This document shows positions 26,831-36,119 of a stretch of 64,000 nucleotides of DNA, piece after piece. Within the stretch, counting starts at the first letter, position 1. Every line of letters begins with the position of its first letter. A model generated the notes under the pieces. That model saw only the letters and a list, made by a program, of their open reading frames with translations. It was not told the origin of the DNA and searched no databases. Origin of the DNA: an uncultured Bacteroidota bacterium (GTDB lineage Bacteria; Bacteroidota; Bacteroidia; Bacteroidales; UBA12481). Location of the stretch: assembly GCA_903851365.1 (NCBI GenBank), contig CAINOB010000064.1:1-64000 (forward strand). The letters are read 5' to 3'. A program made the translations under genes and the position numbers.

Positions 26831-27424
26831 ATGAAAAACAGACGTAACCTTTGGATTATCGTAATTGTCGTAATTATTGCCATGATCGGTTTCTCAGCTT
26901 ACAGTAACTATAACAGTATGGTTACAAAGAATGAAAAAGTGGATGAACAATGGTCTAACGTCGGAACTGCCTACCAGCGCCGCGCCGACCTGATTCCTAA
27001 CCTGGTTAATACCGTCAAGGGGTATGCCGATTTTGAAAGCAAAACTCTTACCGCTGTGATTGAAGCCAGAGCAAAAGCCACCTCGGTACAGGTGGATCCG
27101 AAAAATATGACGGATGCAGATATGAAACGCTTTCAGGATGCACAGGCTGGATTAAGCGGTTCTTTATCAAGGCTTATGGTAACTGTTGAACAGTACCCAA
27201 ATCTCAAGGCTAACCAAAACTTTCTTGACCTGCAGTCACAGTTGGAAGGAACAGAAAACCGGATCAGCACCGAAAGGAGGAAATTCAATGAAATGGCTCG
27301 TGATTACAACACATTTATCAGAATGTTTCCAAAAAACATTTGGTCGGGAATGTTTAAATTCGACAAGAAGCCTTACTTCGAAGCAGCTGAAGGTGCTGAT
27401 AAAGCTCCTGCTGTAAAATTCTAA
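26831..27424 (+). CDS. lemA: LemA family protein
   Basis: 197 residues. One N-terminal membrane segment (about 7-24, IIVIVVIIAMIGF) is followed by the helical LemA domain with NEKVDEQWSNV, YQRRADLIPNLVNTVKGYA and, later, NFLDLQSQLEGTENRI and RRKFNEMARDYN. LemA proteins are membrane-anchored with a helical bundle outside the cytoplasm; their molecular role is poorly defined. It heads a three-gene unit with two TPM-domain proteins (4- and 11-base gaps), a pairing common in bacteria. Confidence 0.93.
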   Translation: MKNRRNLWIIVIVVIIAMIGFSAYSNYNSMVTKNEKVDEQWSNVGTAYQRRADLIPNLVNTVKGYADFESKTLTAVIEARAKATSVQVDPKNMTDADMKRFQDAQAGLSGSLSRLMVTVEQYPNLKANQNFLDLQSQLEGTENRISTERRKFNEMARDYNTFIRMFPKNIWSGMFKFDKKPYFEAAEGADKAPAVKF

Positions 27425-27428
27425 TCAG

Positions 27429-27866
27429 ATGAACGCACGAAAATTCTTTAGTGTAGAAGACCAGCAGGCCATTAAAAACGCCATCATGCAGGCCGAAAAA
27501 AACACCTCGGGTGAGATACGGGTGCACATCGAATCCTCCTTTAAGGGCGATGTTCTGGATCAGGCTGCCTTCATTTTCAAAAAGCTGAAAATGCATAATA
27601 CGGAGCAACGCAACGGAGTGCTGTTCTATCTCGCCGTAAACAACAGAAAGTTTGCCATTCTCGGAGATGTCGGAATCAACAAAGTGGTTCCCGAAGGATT
27701 CTGGGACCGCATCAGTGAAATCATGACTGAACATTTCCGGAATAGCAGGTTTACCGATGGCCTGGTTGATGGAATTAAGCTCACAGGTGAAAAACTCGTC
27801 GAGTTCTTCCCTTACCTGGTGAATGATACGAATGAATTGCCGGATGATATATCATTTGGTAAATAA
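27429..27866 (+). CDS. TPM-domain protein, small soluble form
   Basis: 145 residues, almost all one TPM (DUF477) domain: SGEIRVHIESSF, AAFIFKKLKMHNTEQRNGVLFYLAVNNRKFAI (split here by normal loop positions) and LVDGIKLTGEKLVEFFP. There is no signal peptide or membrane segment, so it is probably cytosolic or peripheral. Proteins with this domain have been linked to membrane-protein or photosystem repair and to phosphatase activity in plants, but the bacterial role is unclear. It lies between lemA and a membrane-anchored TPM protein, so the three probably form one complex or pathway. Confidence 0.88.
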   Translation: MNARKFFSVEDQQAIKNAIMQAEKNTSGEIRVHIESSFKGDVLDQAAFIFKKLKMHNTEQRNGVLFYLAVNNRKFAILGDVGINKVVPEGFWDRISEIMTEHFRNSRFTDGLVDGIKLTGEKLVEFFPYLVNDTNELPDDISFGK

Positions 27867-27877
27867 TAATAGGTCAA

Positions 27878-28669
27878 ATGAAAAAACTACTGGCACTTAG
27901 CCTGATACTTTCGCTGTTTACTCCTATGCTGCGAGCTCAGGAATTTCCTGAACCCATGCAGCCTCCAAGGCTGGTTAATGATTTCACTAAACTTTTCAGT
28001 CAGGCAGATGCTGAAAACCTGGAGGGCAAATTGCTCGACTTTAACAACAGAACCTCAACCCAGATTTTCGTGGTAACTGTTCCAACCCTGCACGGCTTTG
28101 AACCCAACGATTATACCACCCGACTGGCGGAGAAATGGAAGGTTGGCGTCAAAGGCAAGGACAACGGAGTGATGATACTTTTAAAGCCAAAAACTGCTGA
28201 TGAAAAAGGGCAGGTCTATATTGCAGTGGGATACGGATTAGAGCCGGTTCTTACTGATTTGCAGGCAAATCAAATCGTTGATATCGAGATGATCCCCAGA
28301 TTCAAGCAAAATGACTATGCTGGCGGAATCGATGCAGCTATCAATGTAATTATGAAAATCACTTCCGGTGAATTCACTGCTGATCAGTATCTCAAGCGGG
28401 GAAATAGCGGTAAAAGATCGAACCCGATACTCGGCCTGATCATTATGGCCATTCTGTTTTCAATCATTTTCGGCGGAAGATCACGCATGAACCGTCACAA
28501 TGGAATCGGCGGAAGCGGGTTGCCATTGCTTTTATTGATGGGTATGATGGGCGGTCGTGGTAATGGCGGCTCCTTTGGTGGATTTTCTTCGGGAGGTGGA
28601 TTTGGCGGCGGATTCGGTGGTGGCGGCGGCGGAAGCTTCGGCGGCGGCGGTGCAGGAGGCAGCTGGTAG
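27878..28669 (+). CDS. TPM-domain membrane protein with Gly-rich tail (YgcG family)
   Basis: 263 residues: a signal peptide (about 1-20, ending LRAQ), a TPM domain (about 30-165, with VNDFTKLF, TQIFVVTVPTL, DNGVMILL and VGYGLE), a membrane segment (about 182-196), a second short hydrophobic stretch, and a low-complexity tail of GGGFGGG repeats ending in AGGSW. This is the classic layout of the YgcG-like partner of LemA. The TPM domain should face the periplasm. The stop codon TAG (28667-28669) abuts the stop codon of the convergent gene, with no base between. Confidence 0.9.
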   Translation: MKKLLALSLILSLFTPMLRAQEFPEPMQPPRLVNDFTKLFSQADAENLEGKLLDFNNRTSTQIFVVTVPTLHGFEPNDYTTRLAEKWKVGVKGKDNGVMILLKPKTADEKGQVYIAVGYGLEPVLTDLQANQIVDIEMIPRFKQNDYAGGIDAAINVIMKITSGEFTADQYLKRGNSGKRSNPILGLIIMAILFSIIFGGRSRMNRHNGIGGSGLPLLLLMGMMGGRGNGGSFGGFSSGGGFGGGFGGGGGGSFGGGGAGGSW

Positions 28670-30133
28670 CTATTTATCCAGTTCCCTGAGTGCTGCCTGA
28701 GCCTGACGGTTTATTCCTTCGCGATAACCGTAATTGTTCAGATCCAGACAAATATGATAGTATTTTCGGGCCAGCTCAGTCTGGCCCGATTTTTTATACA
28801 GATATCCCACCTGCAAAGCCGAATTTGGAACAAAATAGCTATTGATCTTTTCCGCTCTGCCAATCACTTCTTTATAAGTTTCTATTGCCGGCAAAACTCT
28901 ACCCAATCGCTGCTGACATCTGGCTTTCCGATATAATAACTCTCCATCCTCAGGTCCCGAGTAACCACCCGCAAGAAGCATACTTTCACAGGTGGTGAGG
29001 CAATCATTATAATACCCGCCATCAAATAAAAATCTGATTTTCAATAAATAGGACTTAGGCAATTTCTCGGCCGAAGATTCAATCAGTGCCTGTTTATCCG
29101 CAACGGTAAGGGGGGCTGAAAAATTTTTCATTTTTTCCAGATACTTATTAGCCTGATCCTGTTTACCATGTATAAAGTAATACTCGGCTGCCAGGAGTGT
29201 GGCCGAGTGCCTGTAATTTTCCCCGCCGGGATCCTGTAGAAACCGATCAAAACAGATCACAGATTCAGGATTATCCTGATAAAGCTTGGTCCGGCCCAAT
29301 AGATAATTCCAGTAAGGAAAAGTAACCTGAGCTTTTGCCGGTAATGGAATCTCTAATAATTCCACCGCTTTATCGCAATTTCCGGCTTTCAGCGCCGCCA
29401 TCGCACACTGATATCTGACGAGTGGGTTTTCGAACATCGGCATTCCCTCAGCGGTAACAAAATTCCAGGATGCTGCCGGATCCTGACTGAACTCCTTCAG
29501 AGTCGTAACCAACAGCAGGAATCCTTCCATCCTGTCCGCTGTCCCGGGCAAGGCTGATCCATAATATCGCTCGAGTCCATTGAAACCGCTCAATCCTGAT
29601 GTACGCACTCCAAGTAATTTCAGGTATTTAACATATTGATCTGGAACCTGATGGAAAATTATACCCAGGAATCCCGACAATTTATTCCTGTCACTGGTTG
29701 TGAAATCGCTGCCGAATCTTGCGACGATCTTATACGAAGCAATCAGTTCCGTTGCTGTCGTTTTATAATCTGATATCTGGGATGTTAATACTGACCGGTA
29801 AAGATGGATTTCAGCCAGTGCAACCTGAATGGATATTCCGGCATCGTGCAACCTGTCGAGCGATTGAATCCATGGGCCTGATTCAGTTAAATATTGCTCA
29901 ACATTTTTTTTTGACTGATGTAGAAGGCTGATCAGAAACTCGCGGTAACTGAGTAATCTGATAAAATCCGGACTATTTACCTTATACCGCTGTATCAGCA
30001 GTCGGTTACCGCCAAGGGTATCAAGGTTTAGATATAGCTTTCTTATTTCCGGATCGAAAGGTACTGATTGGGCTGCAAGATAGTTTCCGGATAATAGCAG
30101 AGCTGAAAGTACTATCAGGAAACCTTTCCTCAT
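28670..30133 (-). CDS. exported TPR-like protein, function unknown
   Basis: 487 residues with a signal peptide (about 1-22, ending LAAQS). The rest is helical, with tetratricopeptide-like units such as ALKAGNCDKAVELLEIP, YFIHGKQDQANKYLEKM, RKARCQQRLGRVLPAIETY and YLYKKSGQTELARKYY. No catalytic motif was recognised. It is the last gene of a five-gene minus-strand operon (14 bases after the zinc-ribbon gene), so it may take part in envelope assembly, but nothing more specific can be said. Confidence 0.75.
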   Translation of the reverse strand: MRKGFLIVLSALLLSGNYLAAQSVPFDPEIRKLYLNLDTLGGNRLLIQRYKVNSPDFIRLLSYREFLISLLHQSKKNVEQYLTESGPWIQSLDRLHDAGISIQVALAEIHLYRSVLTSQISDYKTTATELIASYKIVARFGSDFTTSDRNKLSGFLGIIFHQVPDQYVKYLKLLGVRTSGLSGFNGLERYYGSALPGTADRMEGFLLLVTTLKEFSQDPAASWNFVTAEGMPMFENPLVRYQCAMAALKAGNCDKAVELLEIPLPAKAQVTFPYWNYLLGRTKLYQDNPESVICFDRFLQDPGGENYRHSATLLAAEYYFIHGKQDQANKYLEKMKNFSAPLTVADKQALIESSAEKLPKSYLLKIRFLFDGGYYNDCLTTCESMLLAGGYSGPEDGELLYRKARCQQRLGRVLPAIETYKEVIGRAEKINSYFVPNSALQVGYLYKKSGQTELARKYYHICLDLNNYGYREGINRQAQAALRELDK

Positions 30134-30147
30134 CGTCGGTATGGAAA

Positions 30148-30924
30148 TTATTCCGTAGGTATGGCAACCCCGGCAATTTCATCATCAACCAGGATTCTTC
30201 CGCAATATTCGCAAACAATGATTTTTCTGCGCGAACGGATATCCAGCTGTCTTTGTGGTGGTATGAGATTGAAACAGCCACCGCATGCATCACGCTGAAC
30301 AGTAACAACTCCTAAACCGTTGCGTGCATTTTTCCTGATACGGCGATAAGCTGAGAGCAACCTTTCATCAATCCTCTGGCTGATCAGTTTTGACCGCATA
30401 TAGAGGTTCTCTTCTTCGATCTTCGTCTCTGAAATTATCTCATCCAGCTCATGTTTCTTTGCTTCGAGATCGTGTTTTCTTTCTTCAAACATGGACCTTG
30501 AATCTGCAGTAACTGTCTGTTTGTCAGATAAGCGAATCGCAAATTCCTTAATTCTCTTTTCACTGAGCTGAATTTCCAGTGACTGAAATTCAATTTCTTT
30601 GGAAAGTGAATCAAACTCACGGTTATTCCTGACATTGTTCTGCTGAGTTTCATATTTCTTGATCAGACCTTGAGCATCCGTTATTTCAACTTTTTTCTTT
30701 GAAATAGCAGCTTCAAGCTCTTTTACCTCGTCTTCAAAGTTCTTGATCCTGGTTTCCAACCCAACCAACTCATCCTCAAGATCCTGTACTTCAAGAGGAA
30801 GTTCTCCGCGCAGTGTCTGAATCTTATCAATTTCTGATTCAACCTTCTGTAGTTCAAATATATCTCTCAGTTTTTCTTCTACGTTAGCGCCCTGATCCTT
30901 GGTTCCTGTTTTTGTTGCTGTCAT
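30148..30924 (-). CDS. C4-type zinc-ribbon coiled-coil protein
   Basis: 258 residues. A long coiled coil (about 15-185, rich in Glu, Lys and Leu) is followed by a C-terminal zinc ribbon with Cys214/Cys217 (CGGC) and Cys238/Cys241 (CEYC). This is the DUF164 / zf-RING_7 family, thought to bind nucleic acid or act as a chaperone-like scaffold; function not established. Often linked to nif3-like genes, as here (2-base gap), which suggests shared expression. Confidence 0.88.
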   Translation of the reverse strand: MTATKTGTKDQGANVEEKLRDIFELQKVESEIDKIQTLRGELPLEVQDLEDELVGLETRIKNFEDEVKELEAAISKKKVEITDAQGLIKKYETQQNNVRNNREFDSLSKEIEFQSLEIQLSEKRIKEFAIRLSDKQTVTADSRSMFEERKHDLEAKKHELDEIISETKIEEENLYMRSKLISQRIDERLLSAYRRIRKNARNGLGVVTVQRDACGGCFNLIPPQRQLDIRSRRKIIVCEYCGRILVDDEIAGVAIPTE

Positions 30925-30926
30925 AG

Positions 30927-32027
30927 CTATATCAAATAGTTTATCGGATTGGTATTTACCTCAGTTAAACAAACCGCAAATTTAGGGAATTTTTCGATAA
31001 GAGAATCGGCCAATACGTTAATCGTAAATCGCTCACTTTCAAAATGTCCTATATCTGCAAGAACAATTTGGCCCGGAAGATCGAACCAAAAATGGTATTT
31101 TATGTCGGCAGTAAGGTAAATATCTGCACCTGATGATGCGGCCTGTTTTATAAAATCAGCGCCACTTCCTCCGCAGAGAGCTACTTTCCTGATTTGCCGG
31201 TTGAAAAGCTTTGAATGGCGGATAACCGGAACCCCGAAAACCTCTTTTACCTGTTTCAGAAAATCTGTTTCAGAACATTCCTGTGACAGCTCCCCGACGA
31301 TTCCCAATCCTTGCGACGGATTTTTATTGATTAACGGGTATAAATCATAAGCCACTTCCTCATAAGGATGATGTTCGAGCATGGCTTTAATCACCGCCTT
31401 TAACTTGTGCTTTGGTAATATGGTCTCAAACCTGGTTTCCGGCTCATAATGCGTAATTCCAACGGTTCCGGTATATGGATGGGTTCCTTCACCGGCCCTG
31501 AATGTCCCATTTCCACTTAACTGATAGGAACAATGATCATAATTTCCGATGGACCCGGCACCAGCAGCAAAAATCGCATTGCTGACAAGTTCAAGATGTG
31601 ATGCCGGAATAAAGCATACCAGCTTTAGCAGGTCATCCTCCCGGGGAATAAGTATCTTTTGGTTGATAAGACCAAGCCTGTCAGCCATTTTCCCGCTCAC
31701 ACCATAGACAACTGAATCAAGATTGGTATGACTGGCGTAAAGAATGAGGTTGTTTTTAATGGCTTTTACCAGAATTTCCTCCTGAAGTGAATTTCCTGAA
31801 AACTTTTTCATCCCACTGAAAAAGGGAGGATGATGCGATAAAATAAAATTGCATCCACGTTGCAAGGCCTCGTCTAAAATAGCAGGAATCACATCAAGGC
31901 ATACCAGAACTCCGGTAACTTTCAGGTCTTTATGCCCGGTAAGCAAACCGGCATTATCATAAGATTCCTGTAGCCCCAGTGGCGCTTTGGATTCCAAAAC
32001 GGAAATGATGTCTTTTACGAGAACCAT
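30927..32027 (-). CDS. Nif3-like dinuclear metal centre protein
   Basis: 366 residues of the Nif3/YqfO (GTP cyclohydrolase I type 2-like) family. Metal-binding motifs: SHHPPFF (His65/His66), ASHTNLDS (His100, Asp104) and, near the C-terminus, DIGHFESE. A middle insert (about 130-235) matches the CutA-like domain of the longer YqfO type. Known members form hexameric toroids with a two-metal site; the substrate is debated. Lies between a MerR regulator and the zinc-ribbon gene with gaps of 8 and 2 bases. Confidence 0.92.
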   Translation of the reverse strand: MVLVKDIISVLESKAPLGLQESYDNAGLLTGHKDLKVTGVLVCLDVIPAILDEALQRGCNFILSHHPPFFSGMKKFSGNSLQEEILVKAIKNNLILYASHTNLDSVVYGVSGKMADRLGLINQKILIPREDDLLKLVCFIPASHLELVSNAIFAAGAGSIGNYDHCSYQLSGNGTFRAGEGTHPYTGTVGITHYEPETRFETILPKHKLKAVIKAMLEHHPYEEVAYDLYPLINKNPSQGLGIVGELSQECSETDFLKQVKEVFGVPVIRHSKLFNRQIRKVALCGGSGADFIKQAASSGADIYLTADIKYHFWFDLPGQIVLADIGHFESERFTINVLADSLIEKFPKFAVCLTEVNTNPINYLI

Positions 32028-32035
32028 GACTTTAA

Positions 32036-32371
32036 TTAAAGTTCGTCACGCATACCGGTAAGTAAATCTCTGATTTGCTGCAGCTTCTTAACAATCTGAT
32101 GATTACTCTCAGTATCATTTCGATTGTCTTTAAGCTTTTGTTGAGCGCCGGAAAGAGTCATTCCCTTTTCTTTAACCAGATGGTAAACCAGGTGGATCTG
32201 CTCAATATCCTTGAGCATATAGTGTCTTTTACCACCGGGTGTTTTCCTGGGATTGATATTTTCGAATTGACTTTCCCAGTAGCGTATTAGCGAGGGATTA
32301 ACCTCAAACATTTCTGCTACTTCGCCAATGGAGTAATAGATCTTTTCTATTTGCGGTTCTTTATATGGCAA
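32036..32371 (-). CDS. MerR family transcriptional regulator (small)
   Basis: 111 residues. A winged helix-turn-helix of MerR type at 11-78 (YSIGEVAEMFEVNPSLIRYW, RYWESQF, GGKRHYMLKDIEQI) is followed by a short helix and no effector-binding domain or metal-binding cysteines. Small MerR proteins of this form are common in Bacteroidota next to M23 peptidase genes. The target is unknown; its position within an operon suggests that it may regulate the operon itself. Confidence 0.9.
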   Translation of the reverse strand: MPYKEPQIEKIYYSIGEVAEMFEVNPSLIRYWESQFENINPRKTPGGKRHYMLKDIEQIHLVYHLVKEKGMTLSGAQQKLKDNRNDTESNHQIVKKLQQIRDLLTGMRDEL

Positions 32372-32382
32372 CTTTACTGAAA

Positions 32383-33357
32383 TTAGTCAAGTGACTGTCC
32401 GCCAAGTTTCGACATTTCAATCAATTGCTGGTACTCAAGCGGGGTAATATCTGTAAAAAGATAGTTGATCGGATCAACAGGAACACCATTGTGGTGAATC
32501 TCAAAATGAAGGTGCGGGGCTATTGTCAGACCAGTGTTTCCGCTAAGCGCGATAATCTGACCTCTTTTAACGTGGTCACCCACCTGCACAAGCGCTTTGT
32601 TAAGATGAGCATAAAAGGTTTCATAAGAATAACCATGATTGATCGTAATGGTAATTCCATATCCTGAAAATCCTTTTACCGGATTCACTTCAACAACAAC
32701 TCCATCACCGGCGGCACGAACCTTCGTTCCAACCGGAGCAGTGAAGTCAATCCCGTTATGTGGCCGATAAACCTTGAGTATCGGATGTAGCCGATGGGCT
32801 GAGAAAAATGAACCGATCCTTGTATAATGCTCCATAGGAATAATACTGGGGATGGCAGTCAGCATTTTCTGCTTGTCCTTTCCCAGGTTAAAAAGAAGAT
32901 CGTAGGATTTCGACTGGACATAAAGCTTATTCATGATGTCGTCGAGCTTTTGAGAAGTCTCCTTAACAATCGCAGAGTTCTTGTAACCATCCAGGTCGGC
33001 ATATCGGTTAACGCCCCCGAATCCAGCATTTCTGATTGATGACGGTACCGGATCGGCTTCAAAAATGACACGGTAAATATTGTCGTCGCGGTTTTGCAAC
33101 TCAGTAAGCACACTCTGAGCCTGCTCCATTTTCTTATTTGTCAGCTCAAATTGTGTTCTTAAAAACGCCAATTCACGAGTTAAAATTCTTTCTTTGGGAA
33201 GATCCGTAAACATCGAAATAAACAGGAGAAGTCCGCCACCAACGACAAGACTCGACATCAGATAGGCAATAACCCTGAACAATTTCTGGCCGATCGTTAA
33301 ACGAATTCGGTCGAAGGAAAGTGATTCCGGATTAAAATGATATTTGAACTTTGCCAT
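32383..33357 (-). CDS. M23 family metallopeptidase (LytM/peptidoglycan endopeptidase)
   Basis: 324 residues: a membrane segment (about 28-48), a coiled coil (about 55-100), then a LytM domain with His200 and Asp204 (HNGIDFTAP), His251 (YAHLN) and His282/His284 (PHLHFEI). All zinc and catalytic residues are present, so an active peptidoglycan cross-link hydrolase on the outer face of the inner membrane is expected. First gene of the five-gene minus-strand operon. Its candidate promoter overlaps the alaS promoter in the divergent gap. Confidence 0.92.
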   Translation of the reverse strand: MAKFKYHFNPESLSFDRIRLTIGQKLFRVIAYLMSSLVVGGGLLLFISMFTDLPKERILTRELAFLRTQFELTNKKMEQAQSVLTELQNRDDNIYRVIFEADPVPSSIRNAGFGGVNRYADLDGYKNSAIVKETSQKLDDIMNKLYVQSKSYDLLFNLGKDKQKMLTAIPSIIPMEHYTRIGSFFSAHRLHPILKVYRPHNGIDFTAPVGTKVRAAGDGVVVEVNPVKGFSGYGITITINHGYSYETFYAHLNKALVQVGDHVKRGQIIALSGNTGLTIAPHLHFEIHHNGVPVDPINYLFTDITPLEYQQLIEMSKLGGQSLD

Positions 33358-33400
33358 ACTGATCCACTGCTTACACTAGCACTAAACGCTACAGGAGGTG

Positions 33401-33430
33401 CAAAATTATCGAAAATATCTAACTTTGCAA
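33401..33430 (-). promoter_or_regulatory. candidate promoter of the M23-MerR-Nif3 operon
   Basis: On the minus strand: TTG (33428-33430), 19 bases, then TAATTTTG (33401-33408). Both fit the Bacteroidota -33/-7 consensus. The start codon is 44 bases downstream. The -33 element lies next to the -7 of the opposite promoter. Confidence 0.6.
33420..33427 (+). promoter_or_regulatory. candidate -7 element of alaS
   Basis: TAACTTTG is a perfect TAnnTTTG, 39 bases before the alaS ATG. The matching -33 region is poor (GTG at 33398) and falls beside the -7 of the divergent promoter. Confidence 0.5.
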
Positions 33431-33465
33431 CTCTTTATTCAAACCAGTAAATTAAGATAAACCTG

Positions 33466-36090
33466 ATGAATTCCAAAATTATACGGCAAAAATTCAAGGA
33501 TTTTTTCGAAACCAAAGGCCATCTTATTGTGCCATCGGCACCTATGGTTGTCAAGGATGATCCGACACTCATGTTCACAAATGCCGGAATGAATCAGTTC
33601 AAAGATTATTTTCTGGGTAACCAAACTCCGAAGTCATTGAGGGTGGCAAATTCGCAGAAATGTTTACGGGTTTCCGGGAAACATAATGATCTTGAGGAAG
33701 TTGGCCATGACACGTATCATCATACAATGTTTGAGATGCTGGGTAACTGGTCGTTTGGCGATTATTTTAAAACCGAAGCTATCGACTGGGCCTGGGAATT
33801 TCTTACCGTTTGGATGGGACTCAACCCGGAAAAACTTTATGTAACCATCTTTGAAGGCGACAAAACGGAATCGATCGAAAGGGATAATGAAGCCTTTAAT
33901 CTCTGGTTAAAGCACACGTCTAAAGATAAGATTCTGGAAGGTTCAAAAAAGGACAACTTTTGGGAAATGGGCGATACCGGCCCATGCGGACCCTGTTCCG
34001 AAATACATGTTGACCTGCGTTCGGATGCCGACCGTGCGCTGATCGCAGGCCGTGATCTCGTGAATAAGGGACATCCTCAGGTAATTGAAATATGGAATCT
34101 GGTATTTATACAATATAATAGAAGGGCTGATGGATCGCTGGTTCAATTGCCTCACAAACATGTAGATACAGGAATGGGCTTTGAGCGACTAACCATGGCG
34201 CTGCAAGGAAAACAATCGAACTACGACACCGATATCTTTCAACCGGTAATCCGTCAACTCTCTGAAATCACCGGTATAAAATACGGGGCAGCCGATGATT
34301 CGGATATCGCAATGCGTGTTATCGCTGACCATATCAGGGCAATAGCATTTTCCATTGCCGACGGGCAACTGCCGTCGAATACGGGAGCAGGTTATGTCAT
34401 CAGAAGAATTCTTCGCCGTGCCGTTCGCTATGGATTCAACTTTTTGAATCTGAAAGAGCCTTTTATGTATGGTCTGATACCCGTACTTATTGAGAATATG
34501 GGAGATGCCTTCCCTGAATTAAAAACACAGCAGCAGCTCATAACCAGAGTGATTGGGGAAGAAGAGAACTCCTTCCTCCGTACGCTTGATACTGGCATCA
34601 CTTTGCTGGAAAACCTTGTGAATGCTCAGAAATCGAAAGATCTTCCTTTTAGCGGAAAAGCAGCTTTTGAATTGTACGACACTTACGGATTTCCTCTCGA
34701 TCTCACCGAGCTGATCCTTCACGAGAAGGGCATGAAGGTGAATATTCCCGAATTCCACGAAGAAATGGCCAAGCAAAAATCCAGGTCACGTCAGGCTTCC
34801 GGCCAGGAAACTGCCGACTGGATTATTTTGCAGGATCAGGATGAGCAAGAATTTGTCGGATACGATCAGCTCTCGCTTGAGGTTAAAATCATGCGTTACC
34901 GGCTCGTTAAAACTCCTAAAAAATCATTTTATCAGCTGGTATTTGATAAAACCCCATTTTATGCGGAAAGCGGCGGACAGGTGGGTGATACAGGCACACT
35001 TAAGTCGGCCGGAGAATTGGTGCATATTGAGGATACCCGAAAAGAAAATAATCTTACCGTTCATATTACCAGCCAGTTACCTAAAGATCCTGGTGCCAGG
35101 TTTGTGGCTTCGGTGGATGAGAATTCAAGGTTGAACACTATGCGCAACCATTCGGCCGCGCATCTTTTACAATTTGCCCTGCGGACCGTCCTTGGGAATC
35201 ATGTTGAACAAAAAGGATCCTTGGTTGATCCTGACTATCTGAGATTCGACTTTTCGCATTTCCAGAAATTAACCGAAGAGGAAACCGACCAGGTTGAAAT
35301 CCTGGTAAACAAGCTTATCCGTCAGAATATCCAACTTGCAGAGCTGCGGGCAGTACCGATTGCCAAAGCGCGCGAGATGGGAGCGATGGCCCTGTTTGGT
35401 GAAAAGTATGGCGATCAGGTCAGGGTGATCAAGTTTGGGGAATCCATAGAACTGTGCGGAGGAACACATGTGGCCGCTACCGGGCAAATCGGATATTTCA
35501 GAATCGTTTCGGAGAGCAGCATCGCATCGGGAATACGCCGTATTGAAGCACAAACCGGCCAAAAAGCAGAAGAAAATATCAGGGAACAGCAAAAAACCAT
35601 ACGGGAGCTTAATCTCCTGGCGAAAACGAATCATGGAATAGTGGATTCTTTTATCCAATTGATGGAAGAAAACCAGCAACTCCGTAAGAAGATTGAACAG
35701 TTTGATAAAGAGCAGCTAAAGCATATCAAGAACGATCTGCGATCACGAATTGTAGCTTTAAATGGAGTTAATCTCATTTGCGAAAGAGTGGATTTGCCGG
35801 ATGCTGCCCAGATCAAGGACCTGGCATATCAGATCAAAGGCGAAACAGAAAATCTCTATCTGGTCATCGGCTCGATAATCCAGGGTAAACCAATATTGAC
35901 AGTGATGATTTCAGAGAGCCTCGTCAGCAGTCTCGGCTTGCATGCCGGTAATATTATCCGCGATAGTGCAAAAGAGATTCAGGGAGGCGGAGGAGGACAG
36001 CCATTTTTTGCAACTGCAGGGGGTAAAGACGTTTCGGGGATCGACAGGGCAATGGCAAAGGCCCGCGAAGCATTAATGAACCTATTGTAG
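33466..36090 (+). CDS. alaS: alanine--tRNA ligase
   Basis: 874 residues, the normal full length. Class II catalytic core at the N-terminus ([37 protein letters not shown]), editing domain with the zinc/catalytic residues in [12 protein letters not shown] and [13 protein letters not shown], and C-Ala domain with the Gly-rich [14 protein letters not shown]. It charges tRNA-Ala and hydrolyses mischarged Ser/Gly in the cytosol. Monocistronic: the next gene is convergent, 29 bases away. Confidence 0.97.
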   Translation: MNSKIIRQKFKDFFETKGHLIVPSAPMVVKDDPTLMFTNAGMNQFKDYFLGNQTPKSLRVANSQKCLRVSGKHNDLEEVGHDTYHHTMFEMLGNWSFGDYFKTEAIDWAWEFLTVWMGLNPEKLYVTIFEGDKTESIERDNEAFNLWLKHTSKDKILEGSKKDNFWEMGDTGPCGPCSEIHVDLRSDADRALIAGRDLVNKGHPQVIEIWNLVFIQYNRRADGSLVQLPHKHVDTGMGFERLTMALQGKQSNYDTDIFQPVIRQLSEITGIKYGAADDSDIAMRVIADHIRAIAFSIADGQLPSNTGAGYVIRRILRRAVRYGFNFLNLKEPFMYGLIPVLIENMGDAFPELKTQQQLITRVIGEEENSFLRTLDTGITLLENLVNAQKSKDLPFSGKAAFELYDTYGFPLDLTELILHEKGMKVNIPEFHEEMAKQKSRSRQASGQETADWIILQDQDEQEFVGYDQLSLEVKIMRYRLVKTPKKSFYQLVFDKTPFYAESGGQVGDTGTLKSAGELVHIEDTRKENNLTVHITSQLPKDPGARFVASVDENSRLNTMRNHSAAHLLQFALRTVLGNHVEQKGSLVDPDYLRFDFSHFQKLTEEETDQVEILVNKLIRQNIQLAELRAVPIAKAREMGAMALFGEKYGDQVRVIKFGESIELCGGTHVAATGQIGYFRIVSESSIASGIRRIEAQTGQKAEENIREQQKTIRELNLLAKTNHGIVDSFIQLMEENQQLRKKIEQFDKEQLKHIKNDLRSRIVALNGVNLICERVDLPDAAQIKDLAYQIKGETENLYLVIGSIIQGKPILTVMISESLVSSLGLHAGNIIRDSAKEIQGGGGGQPFFATAGGKDVSGIDRAMAKAREALMNLL

Positions 36091-36119
36091 GGAGGCATAA
36101 AGGCGACACAAACGCCCAA

